In this document: positions 36,283 through 50,219 of the stretch, piece by piece | Layout of the letters: every line of letters starts with the position of its first letter | Numbering within the stretch: the stretch's first letter is position 1 | From: Bugulina stolonifera | Lineage: Eukaryota > Bryozoa > Gymnolaemata > Cheilostomatida > Bugulidae | Direction of reading: 5' to 3' | Length of the DNA: 64,000 bases | NCBI GenBank assembly: GCA_935421135.1 | Contig: OW285191.1 | Coordinates: forward strand, 2,232,001-2,296,000 | Program-made: the position numbers and the translations under genes | The notes under the pieces: model-generated | Databases searched by the model: none | The model's input: only the letters and a program-made list of their open reading frames with translations | What the model was told of the DNA's origin: nothing

Positions 36283-39200
36283 ATGTGTGATCATCGGCAT
36301 CTTTCTTCTTCTTATTCTCCTGGCGAGATTGAGCACGTGAACTTCCTGTCTGAGGACATTGGTGGGTAATGATTTATATTATAACACTAGAGCTGATTAT
36401 ATAGACATGCATTCTATGTACATTGTATAATACATGATTGTAGGCGTATATGTATGTACATTGTATAATACATGATTGTAGGCCTATATGTATGTACATT
36501 GTATAATACATGATTGTAGGCCTACATTGTATGTACATTGTATAATACATGATTGTAGGCCTACATTGTATGTACATTGTATAATACATGATTGTAGGCC
36601 TACATTGTATGTACATTGTATAATACATGATTGTAGGCCTATATGTGTGTATATTGTATAATACATGATTGTAAGCCTATATGTATGTACATTGTATAAT
36701 ACATGATTGTAGGCCTATATTATGTGTGTACATTGTATAATACATGATTGTAGGCCTACATTGTATGTACATTGTATAATACATGATTGTAGGCCTATAT
36801 TTGTGTCATTTTATTTTGCTGCAAAGCATCTTTCTGGTTCTGTAATTTATATATTCACTTATAATACTCAGTAACTAGACCAACCATATTCTCTTAAGCT
36901 GGTTTTACTTCTTATTTTAATAGTAAAGAACATATATATTAATCAGAGATTGTGCTCATCTTAAGCAGACCATCTGTATGCTAAGGTTCTGTTATATCCA
37001 ATGCTATGATTGTGTTTGTAGGGAACTTGTATCAGAACGAGGAGTGCTCAGATATTGTACTAGTAGTTGGGGGTCAGCGATTCCCTGCTCATAAAGTGAT
37101 ACTAGCATCTCGATGTGATTACTTTAGGTGAGTGTCAGTATCAATGTGATTACTTCAGGTGAGTGTCAGTATCAATGTGATTACTTCAGGTGAGTTTTAG
37201 TATCAATGTGATTACTTCAGGTGAGTGTCAGTATCAATGTGATTACTCTAGTAAAGTTTTACTATCACTGTGACTGATTCCAGAGCCCTACTATTTGGGG
37301 GTTTGAGTGAGAGCCAGCCTGGTGTGAGTACCATAGAGTTGCAGGATGAGAGACCTCAAGCTTTCTCAGTGCTCCTCTCTTATATCTACACTGGTAGAGT
37401 GAGACTCTCCCAGCTTAAGGTAAGTACTGCCTGTCAACTTTTATCTAAGTCATTGCTACGTGTAGTTGGATCAACTATACCATAGTATGCCCAGTTGTAC
37501 ATGTAGATGAACTTTAACATACAATCTCAGTGTACAGAGAGTTACCTTACCCTTCTAATGAGCTCAGCTTGACCATAGTATTCACGTAGCCATGCCGTCC
37601 ACTACTGGTGTTACGGCTGCCTACTGTCCACTCCTACCATTGTATAGCGTCTACATTATGGTGCACTCTGAATTTATAGGAGGAGCAAATGCTTGACCTA
37701 TTAGGCATGTCAAACAAATATGGCTTCCAGTTACTCGAGGCAGCCATATCAGAGTATTTGAAGGTGTCTCTGTCACTGAAGAATGTGTGTGTAATATTTG
37801 ACATGGCTAGTATATATGGCCTTGATAAGCTCTGCCTACAGTGTTTCAACTATATGGATAGAAATGCTAATGATATCCTCCAATCAGATGGCTTCCTCAA
37901 CATGTCTAAGGTGAGTTACACAATTATATACTATACCAGCATGTGACCCTGCAGACTGCACTTTATGTTCGGATAATGTAACGGGATAAGATCAGATTGT
38001 ATACGTTGTGTTAGCTGTAGTATTTATTAGCTGCTGTGTTATGTTTTAGAACTCAGTGGTAGAAGTGATAAAGCGCAGCTCTTTCTGTGCCAACGAGATA
38101 GAAATATTTGAGGCAGCTGTGAAATGGTCATCTAGGAATGGTGATGAGAACATAGCTGAGATAGTGCAACAGATACGGTTCCCTCTGGTATGCATCAAAT
38201 TCTACTGATCTCTATTATAATTATACACTTACCACTGTATATACTGACCACTATATACTGTCCACTATATACTGACTGCTGTATACACTAACTACTATAT
38301 ACTGACTGCTATATACACTGACCACTATATAATTATACTGACTATTATATACTGGCCATTATATACTGATTGCTATATACACCAACCACTATATACACCG
38401 ACCACTATATACTGACCACTATATACTGACCACTATATACTGACCACTATATACTGACCACTATATACTGACCACTATGTACTGACCACTATGTACTGAC
38501 CACTATGTACTGATCACTATATATACTGACCACTATATATACTGACCACTATATACTGACCACTATATATACTGACCACTATGTACTGATCACTATATAT
38601 ACTGACCACTATATATACTGACCACTACATACACTGACCACTATACACTGTTCACTATATTACACATATATATAGGCCTATATATACACACTGACCACTA
38701 TTTGTAGATGAGCTTAGATGATCTGCTGGGCAGGGTACGACCTTCAGCTTTGGTCAATCCCAATGATATCTTAAATGCAATTGACAGTCAAATCCATAGC
38801 AAAGATACGGATCTCAACTATAGAGGTAAATGTACATACAATGTAGTTATTAGACTAGGTTATGTATGTATCACATTAGACTATGTACAGCCTATCACGA
38901 GAGGTGTAGCATACTAACCCCCGCTTCCTATGACTGCATTGTAGGAATTCGGCTACCAGAGGAGAATGTGGCCAGCATACGGCACGATGCTGTAGTCATA
39001 AAGGGGGAGATGAAGGCAGCTCTGCTCGACGGCGATGTGTCTAACTATGACCTTGATAGAGGCTTCAGTCGACACGGCATCGACGATGAGGATTCTGACG
39101 GTATCGTCGTAAAACTAGGTCAGCCAGCTATTGTTAACACTATTAGACTGCTACTGTGGGATAAGGATGCGAGGTCATACGCCTACTACATTGATGTCTC

Positions 39201-41561
39201 CATGAATGGGAAGGACTGGGTGAGAGTAGTCGACCACAGCAAGTATCTCTGTCGGTCCTGGCAACAGCTTCATTTTGACCAGAGGGTTGTCAAGTAGGTA
39301 GTCTAAATATTGTATGACCACATCGTATATAATAATATTATACGTGCTATTGTATGACCACATCATGTACACTATAATAATATTATATGTGCTATTGTAT
39401 GACCACATCATGTACACTATAATAATATTATACATGCTATTGTATATAGTCACATACTGTATTGTTATCTGAAGGTATATAAAGATAGTCGGTACCCACA
39501 ACACAGTGAACAGAGTGTTCCATGTTGTGGCACTGGAGGCGTTCTACACCCTCTCACCGTTTACCCTCAAGGATGGGCTGATAGGTACGTCTCCTATCCA
39601 TATTTACCTGCATACGCACTTGTATTGGTCTATCGGGTCTGCTAGAATACATGTGTTTGTAAGCTTGTTATATTTATTATATCATTATGGCGTAATAATA
39701 TGTCATAATGATGTCATATCCTCTTGTTTAGCACCACATGAGAATGTAGCTACAGTTGACCACTCGGCTGTGGTCGTGGAGGGTGTGGCTCGTACCAGAA
39801 ATTCTTTAATCAACGGAGATCTGAAGAACTATGACTGGGATAGTGGTTACACATGTCATCAGCTAGGTAGGTCTGATACTGTATGGTTACACATGTCATC
39901 AGCTAGGTAAGTCTGATACTGTATGGTTACACATGTCATCAGCTAGGTAGGTCTGATACTGTATGGTTACACATGTCATCAGCTAGGTAGGTCTGATACT
40001 GTATGGTTGCACATGTCATCAGCTAGGTAGGTCTGATACTGTATGGTTACACATGTCATCAGCTAGGTAGGCCTGATACTGTATGGTTACACATGTCATC
40101 AGCTAGGTAGGCCTGATACTGTATGGTTACACATGTCGTCAGTTAGGTGGGTCTGATACTGTATGGTTACACATGACATCAGCTAGGTAGGCCTGACACT
40201 GTATGGTTACGCATGTCGTCAGCTAGGTAGGTCTGATACTGTATGGTTACCCATGTCATCAGCTAGGTAGGTCTGATACTGTATGGTTACACATGTCGTC
40301 AGCTAGGTGGGTCTGATACTGTATGGTTACACGTGTCATCAGCTAGGTAGGCCTGATACTGTATGGTTACACATGTCGTCAGCTAGGTGGGTCTGATACT
40401 GTATGGTTACACATGTCATCAGCTAGGTAGGCCTGACACTGTATGGTTACGCATGTCGTCAGCTAGCTAGGTCTGATACTGTATGGTTACACATGTCATC
40501 AGCTAGGTAGGTCTGATACTGTATGGTTACACATGTCATCAGCTAGGTAGGTCTGATACTGTATGGTTAGATTATGTGCTGTGTCTATACAGTAGGGATC
40601 TTGTCAATGACTGTACTAGGTAGAATGTATGGTGCTATAGTATAGTATAGTGTAACTGCTACCTATATACGAGTACTATGTTGTGTATTTGTAGGGAGTG
40701 GCGCTATAGTGGTACAGCTGTCTCAACCTTATATGATAGACAGTATGAGGTTGTTACTCTGGGACTGCGATGACAGGGCGTACAGTTATACCATAGAGGT
40801 CTCTGTAGACAACACTAAGTGGGTGATGGTACAAAATAACAGCAATAAGCCTTGCAGGTAAATACTGGTATATTCTATTAAACAACTAATTCTACCTGCA
40901 GTAGGTAGTTGCTATGGCAGGAATTGTCCTCTCTTACTTCTCTCATTTATAGTCTAATAGTCTTACAATGTATGTTGTTAACAGGAGCTGGCAGTACATC
41001 AAGTTTGCTGCCCGGCCTGTGGCATTCATCCGTATCATCGGCACAAAGAACTCAGCCAATGAGGTCTTCCACTTAGTGCACTTTGAGTGCCCAGACGAGC
41101 GTCTGCAGGGTGAGCAGAGGGGGTCTAGAGCCACATCATCTCACATTCACACCTCCACTGCGGGGGCAGTCATCCCGTCCCCTACCTCAAATCTCTCTCC
41201 ATCAGGTACTTGAACTACATGTTATGAGTATTGTTCATATTTCCAGTACCAATGGTTGTGAAGTTACTTTCAGTCACTGTTAATCCCGTTATTGACGTGT
41301 ACCGGTGATATTACAGACTCTCCACAGAGTAAGACTGTCAATGATGATGCTCCGCCCACCTCTCCAGCATCCCAGTTGACCGCTGCACCTGAGCAGGTAT
41401 TGGCTCACTTGCACCTACTCAGTGATAACTCCCACCTTCCGAGCGTACGGAGGTCAAGGACACACCTTAGACAGGAAGTCCTTGTAGAAGAATCCATTCA
41501 CTCAGAAGGTGATAACCAAGGCGTAGAGGATGAGGTGTGGGCCGACCTGGCAGAAGACTGA
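36283..41561 (+). CDS. BTBD9: BTBD9: BTB-BACK protein with two F5/8-type discoidin domains
   Basis: Twelve exons, 36283-36361, 37022-37127, 37284-37419, 37680-37910, 38050-38187, 38708-38825, 38945-39293, 39475-39584, 39732-39866, 40695-40857, 40985-41205 and 41317-41561, join in frame to 676 aa (slightly longer than the human protein). The order is BTB (about 30-125, CSDIVLVVGGQRFPAHKVIL), BACK (about 130-240), discoidin-like domain 1 (about 275-405, GFSRHGIDDEDSDGIVVKLG then VGTHNTVNRVFHVVA) and domain 2 (about 425-560, KNYDWDSGYTCHQLG then GTKNSANEVFHLVHFECP), then a Ser/Pro and acidic tail. The match to BTBD9 is continuous. BTBD9 is thought to be a CUL3 substrate adaptor and is linked in other animals to sleep, dopamine and iron handling. 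The start MCDHRHLSSSYSPGEIEHV aligns with the BTBD9 N-terminus. AATAAA occurs near 41913. Introns 2 and 9 begin with donor-copying arrays. Confidence 0.95.
36410..36790. repeat. About 38-bp minisatellite in BTBD9 intron 1
   Basis: Ten copies of a unit containing ACATTGTATAATACATGATT and GTAGGCCTATATG. Each carries GATTGTAG, similar to the true acceptor GTTTGTAG at 37021 some 230 bp downstream. Confidence 0.9.
37128..37258. repeat. 31-bp repeat copying the BTBD9 exon 2 donor
   Basis: Exon 2 ends TGTGATTACTTTAG at 37127. Three intact copies (TGTGATTACTTCAG|GTGAGT) and one decayed copy (ACTCTAGTAAAG) follow at 31-bp spacing. Confidence 0.95.
38222..38705. repeat. CTGACCACTATATA short tandem repeat up to an acceptor
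   Basis: More than 25 irregular copies of a 14-18-bp unit fill BTBD9 intron 5. The last copy, CTGACCACTATTTGTAG, supplies the acceptor of the exon at 38708. Confidence 0.9.
39867..40568. repeat. 40-bp minisatellite with about 18 copies of the BTBD9 exon 9 donor
   Basis: Exon 9 ends GGTTACACATGTCATCAG plus CTAG at 39866. About 17 further units each repeat that exon end followed by GTAGGTCTGATACTGTAT. Spacing is an almost invariant 40 bp and most copies keep CTAG|GTAGG. Confidence 0.97.
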
Positions 41562-43511
41562 GCAGAAAGCACTACTCTACAGTTGATCACTTTATTTATT
41601 GTTGGTTTTATTTAAATATTTTACCCGGTTATACTCATGCTACTGCTGCTAAGTTATTGGAGTTGTTCTCTCTCTCTCATTACTTACTAACCTGTGCTGT
41701 GTATCAGCTTTAGCTACTAAAGATGGCCCTAGGTCTAGATATGGCACACCTTTCTAGTTTACTTCTCTCTATGCTAAAACTGCTAATCATAGTTTTATAC
41801 TTTTATAACCAATCATAGGCGATTCACCAAAGATTGGCAACTCTGAATATGAATAACATCATACATGTGCATACATTATATTGTTTAAAATGTGCATTAT
41901 GTTTATTATACTAAATAAATTCATTAACAGCATACAGTCATTGCCATAATGTAATCAGTAATCAGTGTGTAAATATGTACATGTGGAACATAGTGCATGT
42001 TAGCATACAGTACATACATACAGTTATAGTATGTTAGTGTATACTAGCACTCTAAGATGGGTTTATTTTGGAGTTATCATTTTCTGTGCTACTATAGGGT
42101 AAGGAAAGATAACTTTGAATTTGGAAGGTACCCCAAAATGGTGCATGTACTTGATGCTCATGGAGGTCACCAGATGCATGTAACAATAGACATTAATGTT
42201 GTCTATAAATTATAAAGCCGTATTGTGGCTGAAAAATCCAATAGTTGTAGAAACAATAATATACAGCAGGGTTAATTGAACAGTGACCAGAGTTCTATAT
42301 TATACGATGTACATATAACAGTGTACTACCTTCATACATTATACTGGGTATTTGTATGACTAGTTTTAATTTTAGTTGTACATAACAAATATGTCAGCTG
42401 GAGAAATAACATGAACCTGTGCTATCCTCAGGGAATAGAACAATGGTGCAGTACTGTGGGCAGATAATATACAGTACTACAGGCACTATTGCAGCTGCAG
42501 TCGTTATTGTGAAACATGATTATGATGCTACATGTACTGTATGTGCACATAAATGTACTACAGTATTTGTTAGAACAATAGTATAACTTGTATAAAGGGA
42601 AACTGTATTTCTGGGATCCAGGCTAAGTGAGATAGCCAAGCCTCGGGTCCATCCTTCTCTGAAAGTAGGCTCTATGCTATCATAGGACCAAGTCTATTTA
42701 TTCCCTGTGTTATTTATTAGCCTCTAATTCTACAAATGATTTCAGGCTAAGCCACTTGTGGACTGCATTGAAAATCTGTGAATTTTGTGTCTGTACAGCT
42801 ACAGGTTTATTATATGTAATCTTCCATTGGCTGCATTTAGTACAAAACTAGCTACATGTACATGTAGCTACATGTAGTTTAGTTAAATACACCCGATATT
42901 ACATAACCAAGTAGTTGTAATTAAACTACTATTTAATAACATCTTTTCATCACATTTCACTTTTATTTTAATAAAATGGACAGGTGAGAGTCTTTGGTTT
43001 TATTGATTTTAATTACAGCAACAAATCCTATGTTTGAGTCGTCTAATCATGTCTTATTTATTCACTTCCACAATGATGCTTTCAAGTTATATTTCATTTT
43101 ATACATTATAGTTGTATTGGATGTCTGTGTGTAATACAGCGACACAAAGTAATTAACAGTAAGATCATGTTTACATCATGGTATCTTCCGTCCCTTTATA
43201 TACCATTCGTCCCTTTATATACCATTCGCTTTATTATATGTAAAATATAGTACAGCACAATTGTGCAAGTTTCTTTATCTCTAGCTTCAAAGAGTCAATA
43301 TTCTTACCATAAACAATTACATCGATAAACTACATAAGCCAAAATAAATTAATATAATGCGGTATATATCCTATTATATATCATCCTTGGATGCTTGCAC
43401 TATTTCCAAGCATAAATATATGGGAATAAATTAAACCTCTGCTTTTTGACAGGAGACACTCATGCTGTTAAGAGACAGCAGAGTTCAGCATCCATGTCGC
43501 CTCTTTGAGAT
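41562..43511. other. Convergent intergenic stretch between BTBD9 and the homeobox gene
   Basis: The two genes point towards each other, so this contains both 3' UTRs. A short palindromic CTACATGTACATGTAG lies near 42850-42866. A duplicated CCGTCCCTTTATATACCATT occurs at about 43188-43228. No gene is seen. Confidence 0.5.
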
Positions 43512-46500
43512 TTACGGTAAGATCTCTTCTGTGTCACTAGCACCTCCCCTTAAACTACATATTGACTGCTGAGTTGCTCTGATGTCACCATCTAAGCCTG
43601 AGGTCTCGGCAGAGGCTGCAGAGGAATAAGCAGATGTAGGATTACGACCCCTGTCGCCCGTCTTTTTGTACTTCCAATTTCGGTGCAGTATACTGTTGAT
43701 GGTAGCTGTGGAATCATTGGTTGGATTGACTGATAAGTTCGTCAATGAATGACTCCCAAAGGCAGGAGAGTATTCATTGGTCACTTGACCTAGTATCTCT
43801 TCCTCGTTCCTGATTGGAGGAGAGAGAATAGAACAAGAATCTAATTTCTTATCTCGTCTCTCACGCGCCCGTCTGTTCTGGAACCATATTTTTACCTGCG
43901 TAAAATTGAAATACTCTGCTTTACAATGGCACAGTGTAATTCGATCTAAGTTAATTAAAAGGAGAAAAAGTCTGCCTCATAAAGAATTATTCTCATAAAT
44001 AATTATTGTAACAGTTAGCAGGCCCTATAGCCTATGCATTCCACCACATTCCACTGTAGCTGTGTTCATTATTAATTTATTAAAAACTTTTAATTTACCA
44101 ATATAATGAGTCCATACAAGTTTATGTGCTTCAAATTTTGGCTTACAAAATTTCGAATATGAGAACGCTTGGAATTAATTGACTAAGAATTGACTAATGA
44201 ATAGAACACTGGTTAAGTTAGATAATATACACACTTGTAGTACACACTCAGTCCTCTCTCTAGACAATGCTAAGGAGTTAGATGTCCTAGCTAGGACCCT
44301 CTCTACGACAGGCTAACACATGACTTGTAGCCTATGAGTGAGTCCGTCACTCTGCACCTGGTCACGGCTCAGGAGAACCCACAATCCAATCACTGAACAT
44401 GAATTACTTATTACTACTTATAACACTTAGTTCCTCTCTTTAACCTATCACCATGAACACTCAATAGCCCTTAGTGCCTAAACAACAATAGCTAGCAATT
44501 TATATTGGTTACAGGTAAATTGGTGTCTATTCTCCTGCGCTCTTGACTAGGGGAGGCAATAAAAGGATATCCATTTAATCCAATCACTTTCACCTGTGTC
44601 TATTTACATATAATTACATGAGATGAATTGCTTTAGCTATTAATAAAATCTGAATAGATAAAATTATAATATAACTGAATAATAATAATAGTAATAGAAC
44701 CTGTGAAATCAGCTCCAAGTGAGAGAGGGCAACTCCAATTGGGCATTTAATTACTCTAATAACCTACACCACTAAGTTAATTATTGTGGCTAAACAATCA
44801 CCAGTTATGAAGAGCAATATAACAGATTAATCACTTTTGGGAGGGAGGTACAGTGCATGTCCTCCTACAGTTTTATCACGCTGAAGCACATAGATTAGAT
44901 CCTGAAGCACCCCCACTGAGCTTCTAATACATTATTATAATAATAGAATATTGTTCTAAAGTTATATAAGCGTTATTCATTATAATATACAAAATATACA
45001 TGGATATACCTGTTCTATGCGCTCACACAGCTCACACTCTACATGTACGTAATACATTTCACTTCTCAAGTAACTGACTGAAGCGTCACTTACCCTTGCC
45101 TCTGATAGGTCGAGCTCTTTGGACAGAGCCACCACATCCAGGCTACTCAGGTACTTGCTGCAGCAGTACTTCTTCTCCAATGAGTTGATCTGTTCCTGTG
45201 TAAAGGGGATACGTGGGTTCCTCCCCAACTTCCTCTTCTTGGCCACGTGGAACTTTTTATGAGGATCTGAGGCTTCGCCAGAGCTCAAACCTAAATTCAA
45301 CTCCACATTTTAATATTACAGAATATGCAATAGAGCAGCGAATAAATTATAATAGAATATACTCGTATAATTCATTATATTGGGTGCTATGCAATGTGTA
45401 CCTTCCGGTTTAAATGTGTAACCACAGCATTCAAATAAAATGAACCAAAATTCTGCGGTAATTCTGATTATACTCAGCGCATCAAACTTGACCATACTTG
45501 GTACGTCTCGCTTGATCAACTACTGGTAATGACTATATATATGTGACCTCTTGTGTGAAAACCAACCTACACTGTAGATGCTGCATTTGCTATTCAAAGT
45601 GATGGACCGGAGAAACTGTAGTACATGAACTGGCTTCAATTTGTCTTTTTTCATCAAGTCAATACTGAGAAATAGATTAGTGATGCTAGCTAGCTTATCA
45701 ACTTAGTCTTCATGCTACAGAAGTATCATTTAGTGTGTTACTTTGCATTCATGTTTTTATTATATTCTTCCACAATGGCCTCACTGGGACATGGGTCAAG
45801 TTTACTGGACTATTTCACTAATATTGCTCTAACATTAAAATAGTACAACTAAACTACCTCGTCTAGTTGAACTAATAACTCAAAATGGTAAAATTGGTCA
45901 TTTAGGTCAGTTTAGGCAATTTATAATGCCATCATTTCTATTTGTATTGTAAATTTTATAGTAATATTTGTAACTGTTGTGTATTATAATACAGGGCCAT
46001 ATTTTGCAGGACTGCTTCATGCTTAATGTCATAACAATATAGAAACTACTAGAGTATAGTGTAAAGGATATGGAATACAGGCCTACATGTATATTAAATT
46101 TATATTATAAAAGAAACTTACGGCTGAGAGCAGCGCCTTGCTGAGTTACCAGACTGTGGTGACCATGTTGTGCTGATATCTGTTGGTGTAGCCACAGCAT
46201 CCTAGCAGTGTCTAGCAGAGATTTGTGCTGTTGGTGGAGGGCCATAGGGAAAGTGTGGGGCCCGGCAGTAGGACTGAGGGGCCTGTTTCTCAATAGAGGG
46301 GAGTCAGCTATAACACCTGGTGTCGGATTTGCTTCCTCTAGTATTCTGTTGATACTGAAGTTGGAATTCTGTAATGGGTAATAAAGTCATATTTAGCTCG
46401 AGTCCTCAATATTGCCAAAACTGCATAAAACTGCTTCAATAGAATTTGTCAAAATTTGCTCTGTTTTATTGAATAGGCAGTTTGTGTATCAGCAAATTGT

Positions 46501-46967
46501 GACCACCCACAGGTGAACTGAAACTGTGACAAATTTCAATGAACATTAAAAATATTATTGTCTCACAATTTCATCTTTAGACTGAATGTGTATTATTGCA
46601 GTGGTATGTCACGTGGCCACAGCTTATACTCCGAAAGGTTTTTGAAATTGATAGTGATTTTCCGTTAGTAGAAACTTGAACAAAGAGTATACAAAATAAG
46701 AAAACTTCTGCATGATAATATTTTGCAAGTGCTTGAGTGACAGATATCAACAAGTGTATATGGTTGCCTCACCTGAGGGTGGGATGGTCGAGCTGTTGAA
46801 CTGCTGAACGCCGAGCTCATGTCAGCAGAGGGTAGTGAGGTATGTGAAGAGGTCAAAGGGAGGAAGGGGTGTGTCGGTAAAAAGCAAAGCAATGAATTCT
46901 GATGTCCTGGATGTTGTATTGCTGCTGCTGCTGCCGCTGCCGCTACTGCTATTGTTTTCTGTTCCAT
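43512..46967 (-). CDS. NK-like (Msx-like) homeodomain transcription factor with EH1 motif
   Basis: Minus-strand exons 46967-46773, 46368-46122, 45290-45094 and 43895-43512 join in frame to 340 aa. Exon 1 encodes MEQKTIAV with a poly-Ala run and a Ser/Pro-rich stretch. Exon 2 starts with NFSINRILEE (residues about 68-77), a good EH1/TN-type motif that in related factors recruits Groucho/TLE repressors. The homeodomain is at about 170-229: arm GRNPRIPFT, helix 1 QINSLEKKY, helix 3 VKIWFQNRRARERR with Q50 and N51. The intron falls between homeodomain positions 44 and 45. The N-P-R-x-P-F-T arm is most like Msx, but helices 1-2 (YCCSKYLSSLDVVALSKEL) are divergent. ANTP-class NKL is firm, Msx orthology is tentative. 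An in-frame stop lies 24 nt upstream of the chosen ATG. The C-terminus after the homeodomain is Ser/Asn-rich. Confidence 0.88.
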
Positions 46968-49900
46968 AGCCTGTGCTCCTACATCATTTCACATGTTTGG
47001 TTTAAAGAACATGTCCATTTGACAACTTATGAATAAGAAAACTATTTATAATATAATTATTATATAGATATTATGTATAATCATTCTATTTAATATGCAC
47101 ACAGTGTGCTGTTTACGTGTTTAACACCTTATTAGTGCAGCTCAGAAATAGACCTTGGAGCACACCACACAGTATTATAAGAGTGTGTAAATGTTACATA
47201 CTATTATATGTATATTAATTGTCATACATACAATATTATATAATTGCTGTTGTCACGTATAAGAAGTTTAGTCTCATCAGCCCAAATATTATTAATCTTA
47301 TTTTTACCCTCTAAGTGAATAAATGTGGATAGTGCATTCGTCAATTTACATCTCTGTAAAAAGTTATAAAATCACATTTTTAAAAAATTATTTCATGCGC
47401 TATTGAAAATTTATACTTTTCATTAAAACTTGATATTATAATAAAAACGCACACAAGTACTAGCAGATACATGTACATGGGGTAGGGAAGTGGGAGAGGT
47501 GGGATGGGGGGGGGGGGGGGGGTACAAGTGACAACACTTACAAATTCTACTGTGAAGATACAGAGCTATCAATTGACAACTATATTATTGCTACAGACAG
47601 CTACATATACAGGTACATTATAATTTGAATATAATAGATGTAACTAAAATTTCACAACTAAGATATTGGTCTTATTAACTCATCATCTACGGTCACAGTG
47701 TTGTTATCTGTGAGAAACGAAGTTATTTCACATGTTACAGCTACATGGTCACCTTAGTGCCCGACAGCTCAATTTTATCTAACACCGATTTCTTACATAA
47801 AAATCACGCCAAAAATGAAACCATACATTCTTTGTGTATAAGAAGTACATTGAATAGCCAGGAACCTGGTTCCCTGTTTGTAAAAAATAACCAAAATTTC
47901 TGGCTGCAAAATGAAAGTACACAGATACAAACTTGACTATAACTGTAAACAATTATCACTGTATTATATGAATAATAGTGGAGGGAATGTGCATGTGGTC
48001 TGTTTGATATATGGAATATGGGAGAGGGCCTAGCATCCTGTATACAGCAGTATTTAAATCATAATATAATAATAATTGTTACATTATCACGAGATTTATT
48101 ATATGTTGTATCATAATTATTTTTCAATTCATATTCCAATTTACAGCACACAATAATAGACACCTAGTGCAGTAACACACCATCCTGGTAGAGATAACTC
48201 AGCAGTATCTTGTCATACACGTTATCAGTCGATGTTATCATAAAGCTACATGGTGCGGAGAGAGTGAGAAAGTTGTTACAGCATAATATCTATCCAGTGT
48301 TTAAAGATAATAAAATACACTACGTGTAGTTCTGCAAATTACCTGTACAATGTATAATACAATTTGAATGTTTCTGACTCCAATTCATATTAATAAATGC
48401 CTGTAATATAATATTTGCTAAACAGGTACGACGTACGTGATTTAAACTTACAAATTCTTGACCAGATGTGTCGAGTGAGTATATGGTTAGCTTACCCGGT
48501 TGTCGAGTAGTCTGTGGTGAGTCCAGCAGGTAAATATCACTTATATCTTAATTTACTCTGACTTTAGTGGATGACAATATGATATATGCTGTGCTGAGAG
48601 GCTGTGAGAGCCAATGACGTGGGACCAAGCTACCAGTGGTGTATCTACCAGCTCCCCCAGTACGAGTGTTCCTACATACCAGAGTCAGGTGTATATATAT
48701 TAATAATTAGCTCAAGGGTTTATACATGGCTACATTATATATACTCGACACTACATACATGTACATACATATATTAGAGATGTAAACAATATACGTTATA
48801 TGCACATGTGTGCTGTATATAGAATACATATTTAATATAGGAGTATAATTGCCATATTAAATAGCTACAATAAACAACCATCAAGGTATGAAATAATTTG
48901 GTTTTATGAATATATTAATAATAATATAACACTTTCTCTATTAGATGTGTAACATATTTAACTACAATATAATTTAACATACCAGTTTATATACAGATTC
49001 TGTGATAATTGAACGTTTGAAGTTGGCCTAACTTGGCACTTGAGAGAGTTTGGTGAAGTAATTGCCCCTCCTTTGTGTCTCTATGTTCAACACTCACTAA
49101 ATAACAATTAAACCAATTTTATTCATATAATAATTGAACTACACACTTCAGATGGGCAAGAGGCCAATTGGCAGCAAGTTGCTGGCAGCAATCTATTACC
49201 AAAAATATACAAACAACCACAATATATACATAATATTATACAAACAACCACATATGGCATTTAATACTTTTTGATAATTGAAGCTATAGTACAATAAGGT
49301 GGCTGGGTACTTTAAATTTAAAATTGTAGTAGCTTTTTCAATACTTGAGCTACCAATATAATCTTTGTATCTGAAGGAAGCTGTAGCTCTCTCTCTAAAT
49401 ACAGAGTATAGAGTTATTATGATCATATCGGAACAGAAGGTCAGGTTCTCAATAACTTCTAAGATGGCTACACACACTAGAGTGTAACACAGGGCAGGGG
49501 AAGTTGGTGAATACCCGCTACGTTATTCTTGTTTGATGTACATATTGGCACAATATAGGTTGTGTAGTACATGTATATGACATTGTGTCCATAGGAAAAT
49601 CAGGTGTGTATTAAGAAAATAAATAAATTGTACCAGCAGTACCAGTGAACATGTTGTATCATGGTAGTTACCCATTTCCTGTTTAGAGTATATAGAATGA
49701 ATATTTCCTTTAGCCAAAATATATTAACATTTTTACAAGTATTTACAAGTAATATTTTTATCTAGTAATAATCACAATGTGCATGTATACATGCTTTAGT
49801 GTTCATTCTAACGGCACAGAATAAATTAGAGAAATCATGATAGTGTTAGGAACTCAACCAGTCAAAGGAAAATATCTTGCTACAGTTTAGTTGCATTTAA

Positions 49901-50219
49901 CTTCATAATCTCAACAAATAATATGGGAGACAGAGCAAAGAGTTGAATTGATTTTACATATTTTTTTAGTAAGCTGTTCTCTAAATGACGAGTAAGAATG
50001 TATATGCATGTACATGTACTCAATCTGCATACAGTGTACTGTTTCAAAGGCATTCCTAGGAGCACACCTTAGCAATGCTGTATACTTATAGCAAAGCGTA
50101 TTTAAAATGTGTGAAATACACTAAACCAGAGTTCTCAAGCTGCAAAAGGCAGCGAGAATTGCACCAGGCTAGCTGTTCAGCATATCCAACAGTAGGGCGC
50201 TATAGAAATTGGTATTGCT

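Noticed and set aside
36374..36666. Minus-strand frames of MYYTMYIQC repeats
   Set aside because: They arise from the 38-bp minisatellite in BTBD9 intron 1.
48568..48691. Exon-like segment readable on either strand
   Set aside because: Strong plus-strand acceptor, but all plus frames hit an early stop. The minus frame lacks a compatible neighbour, so strand and coding status cannot be decided.
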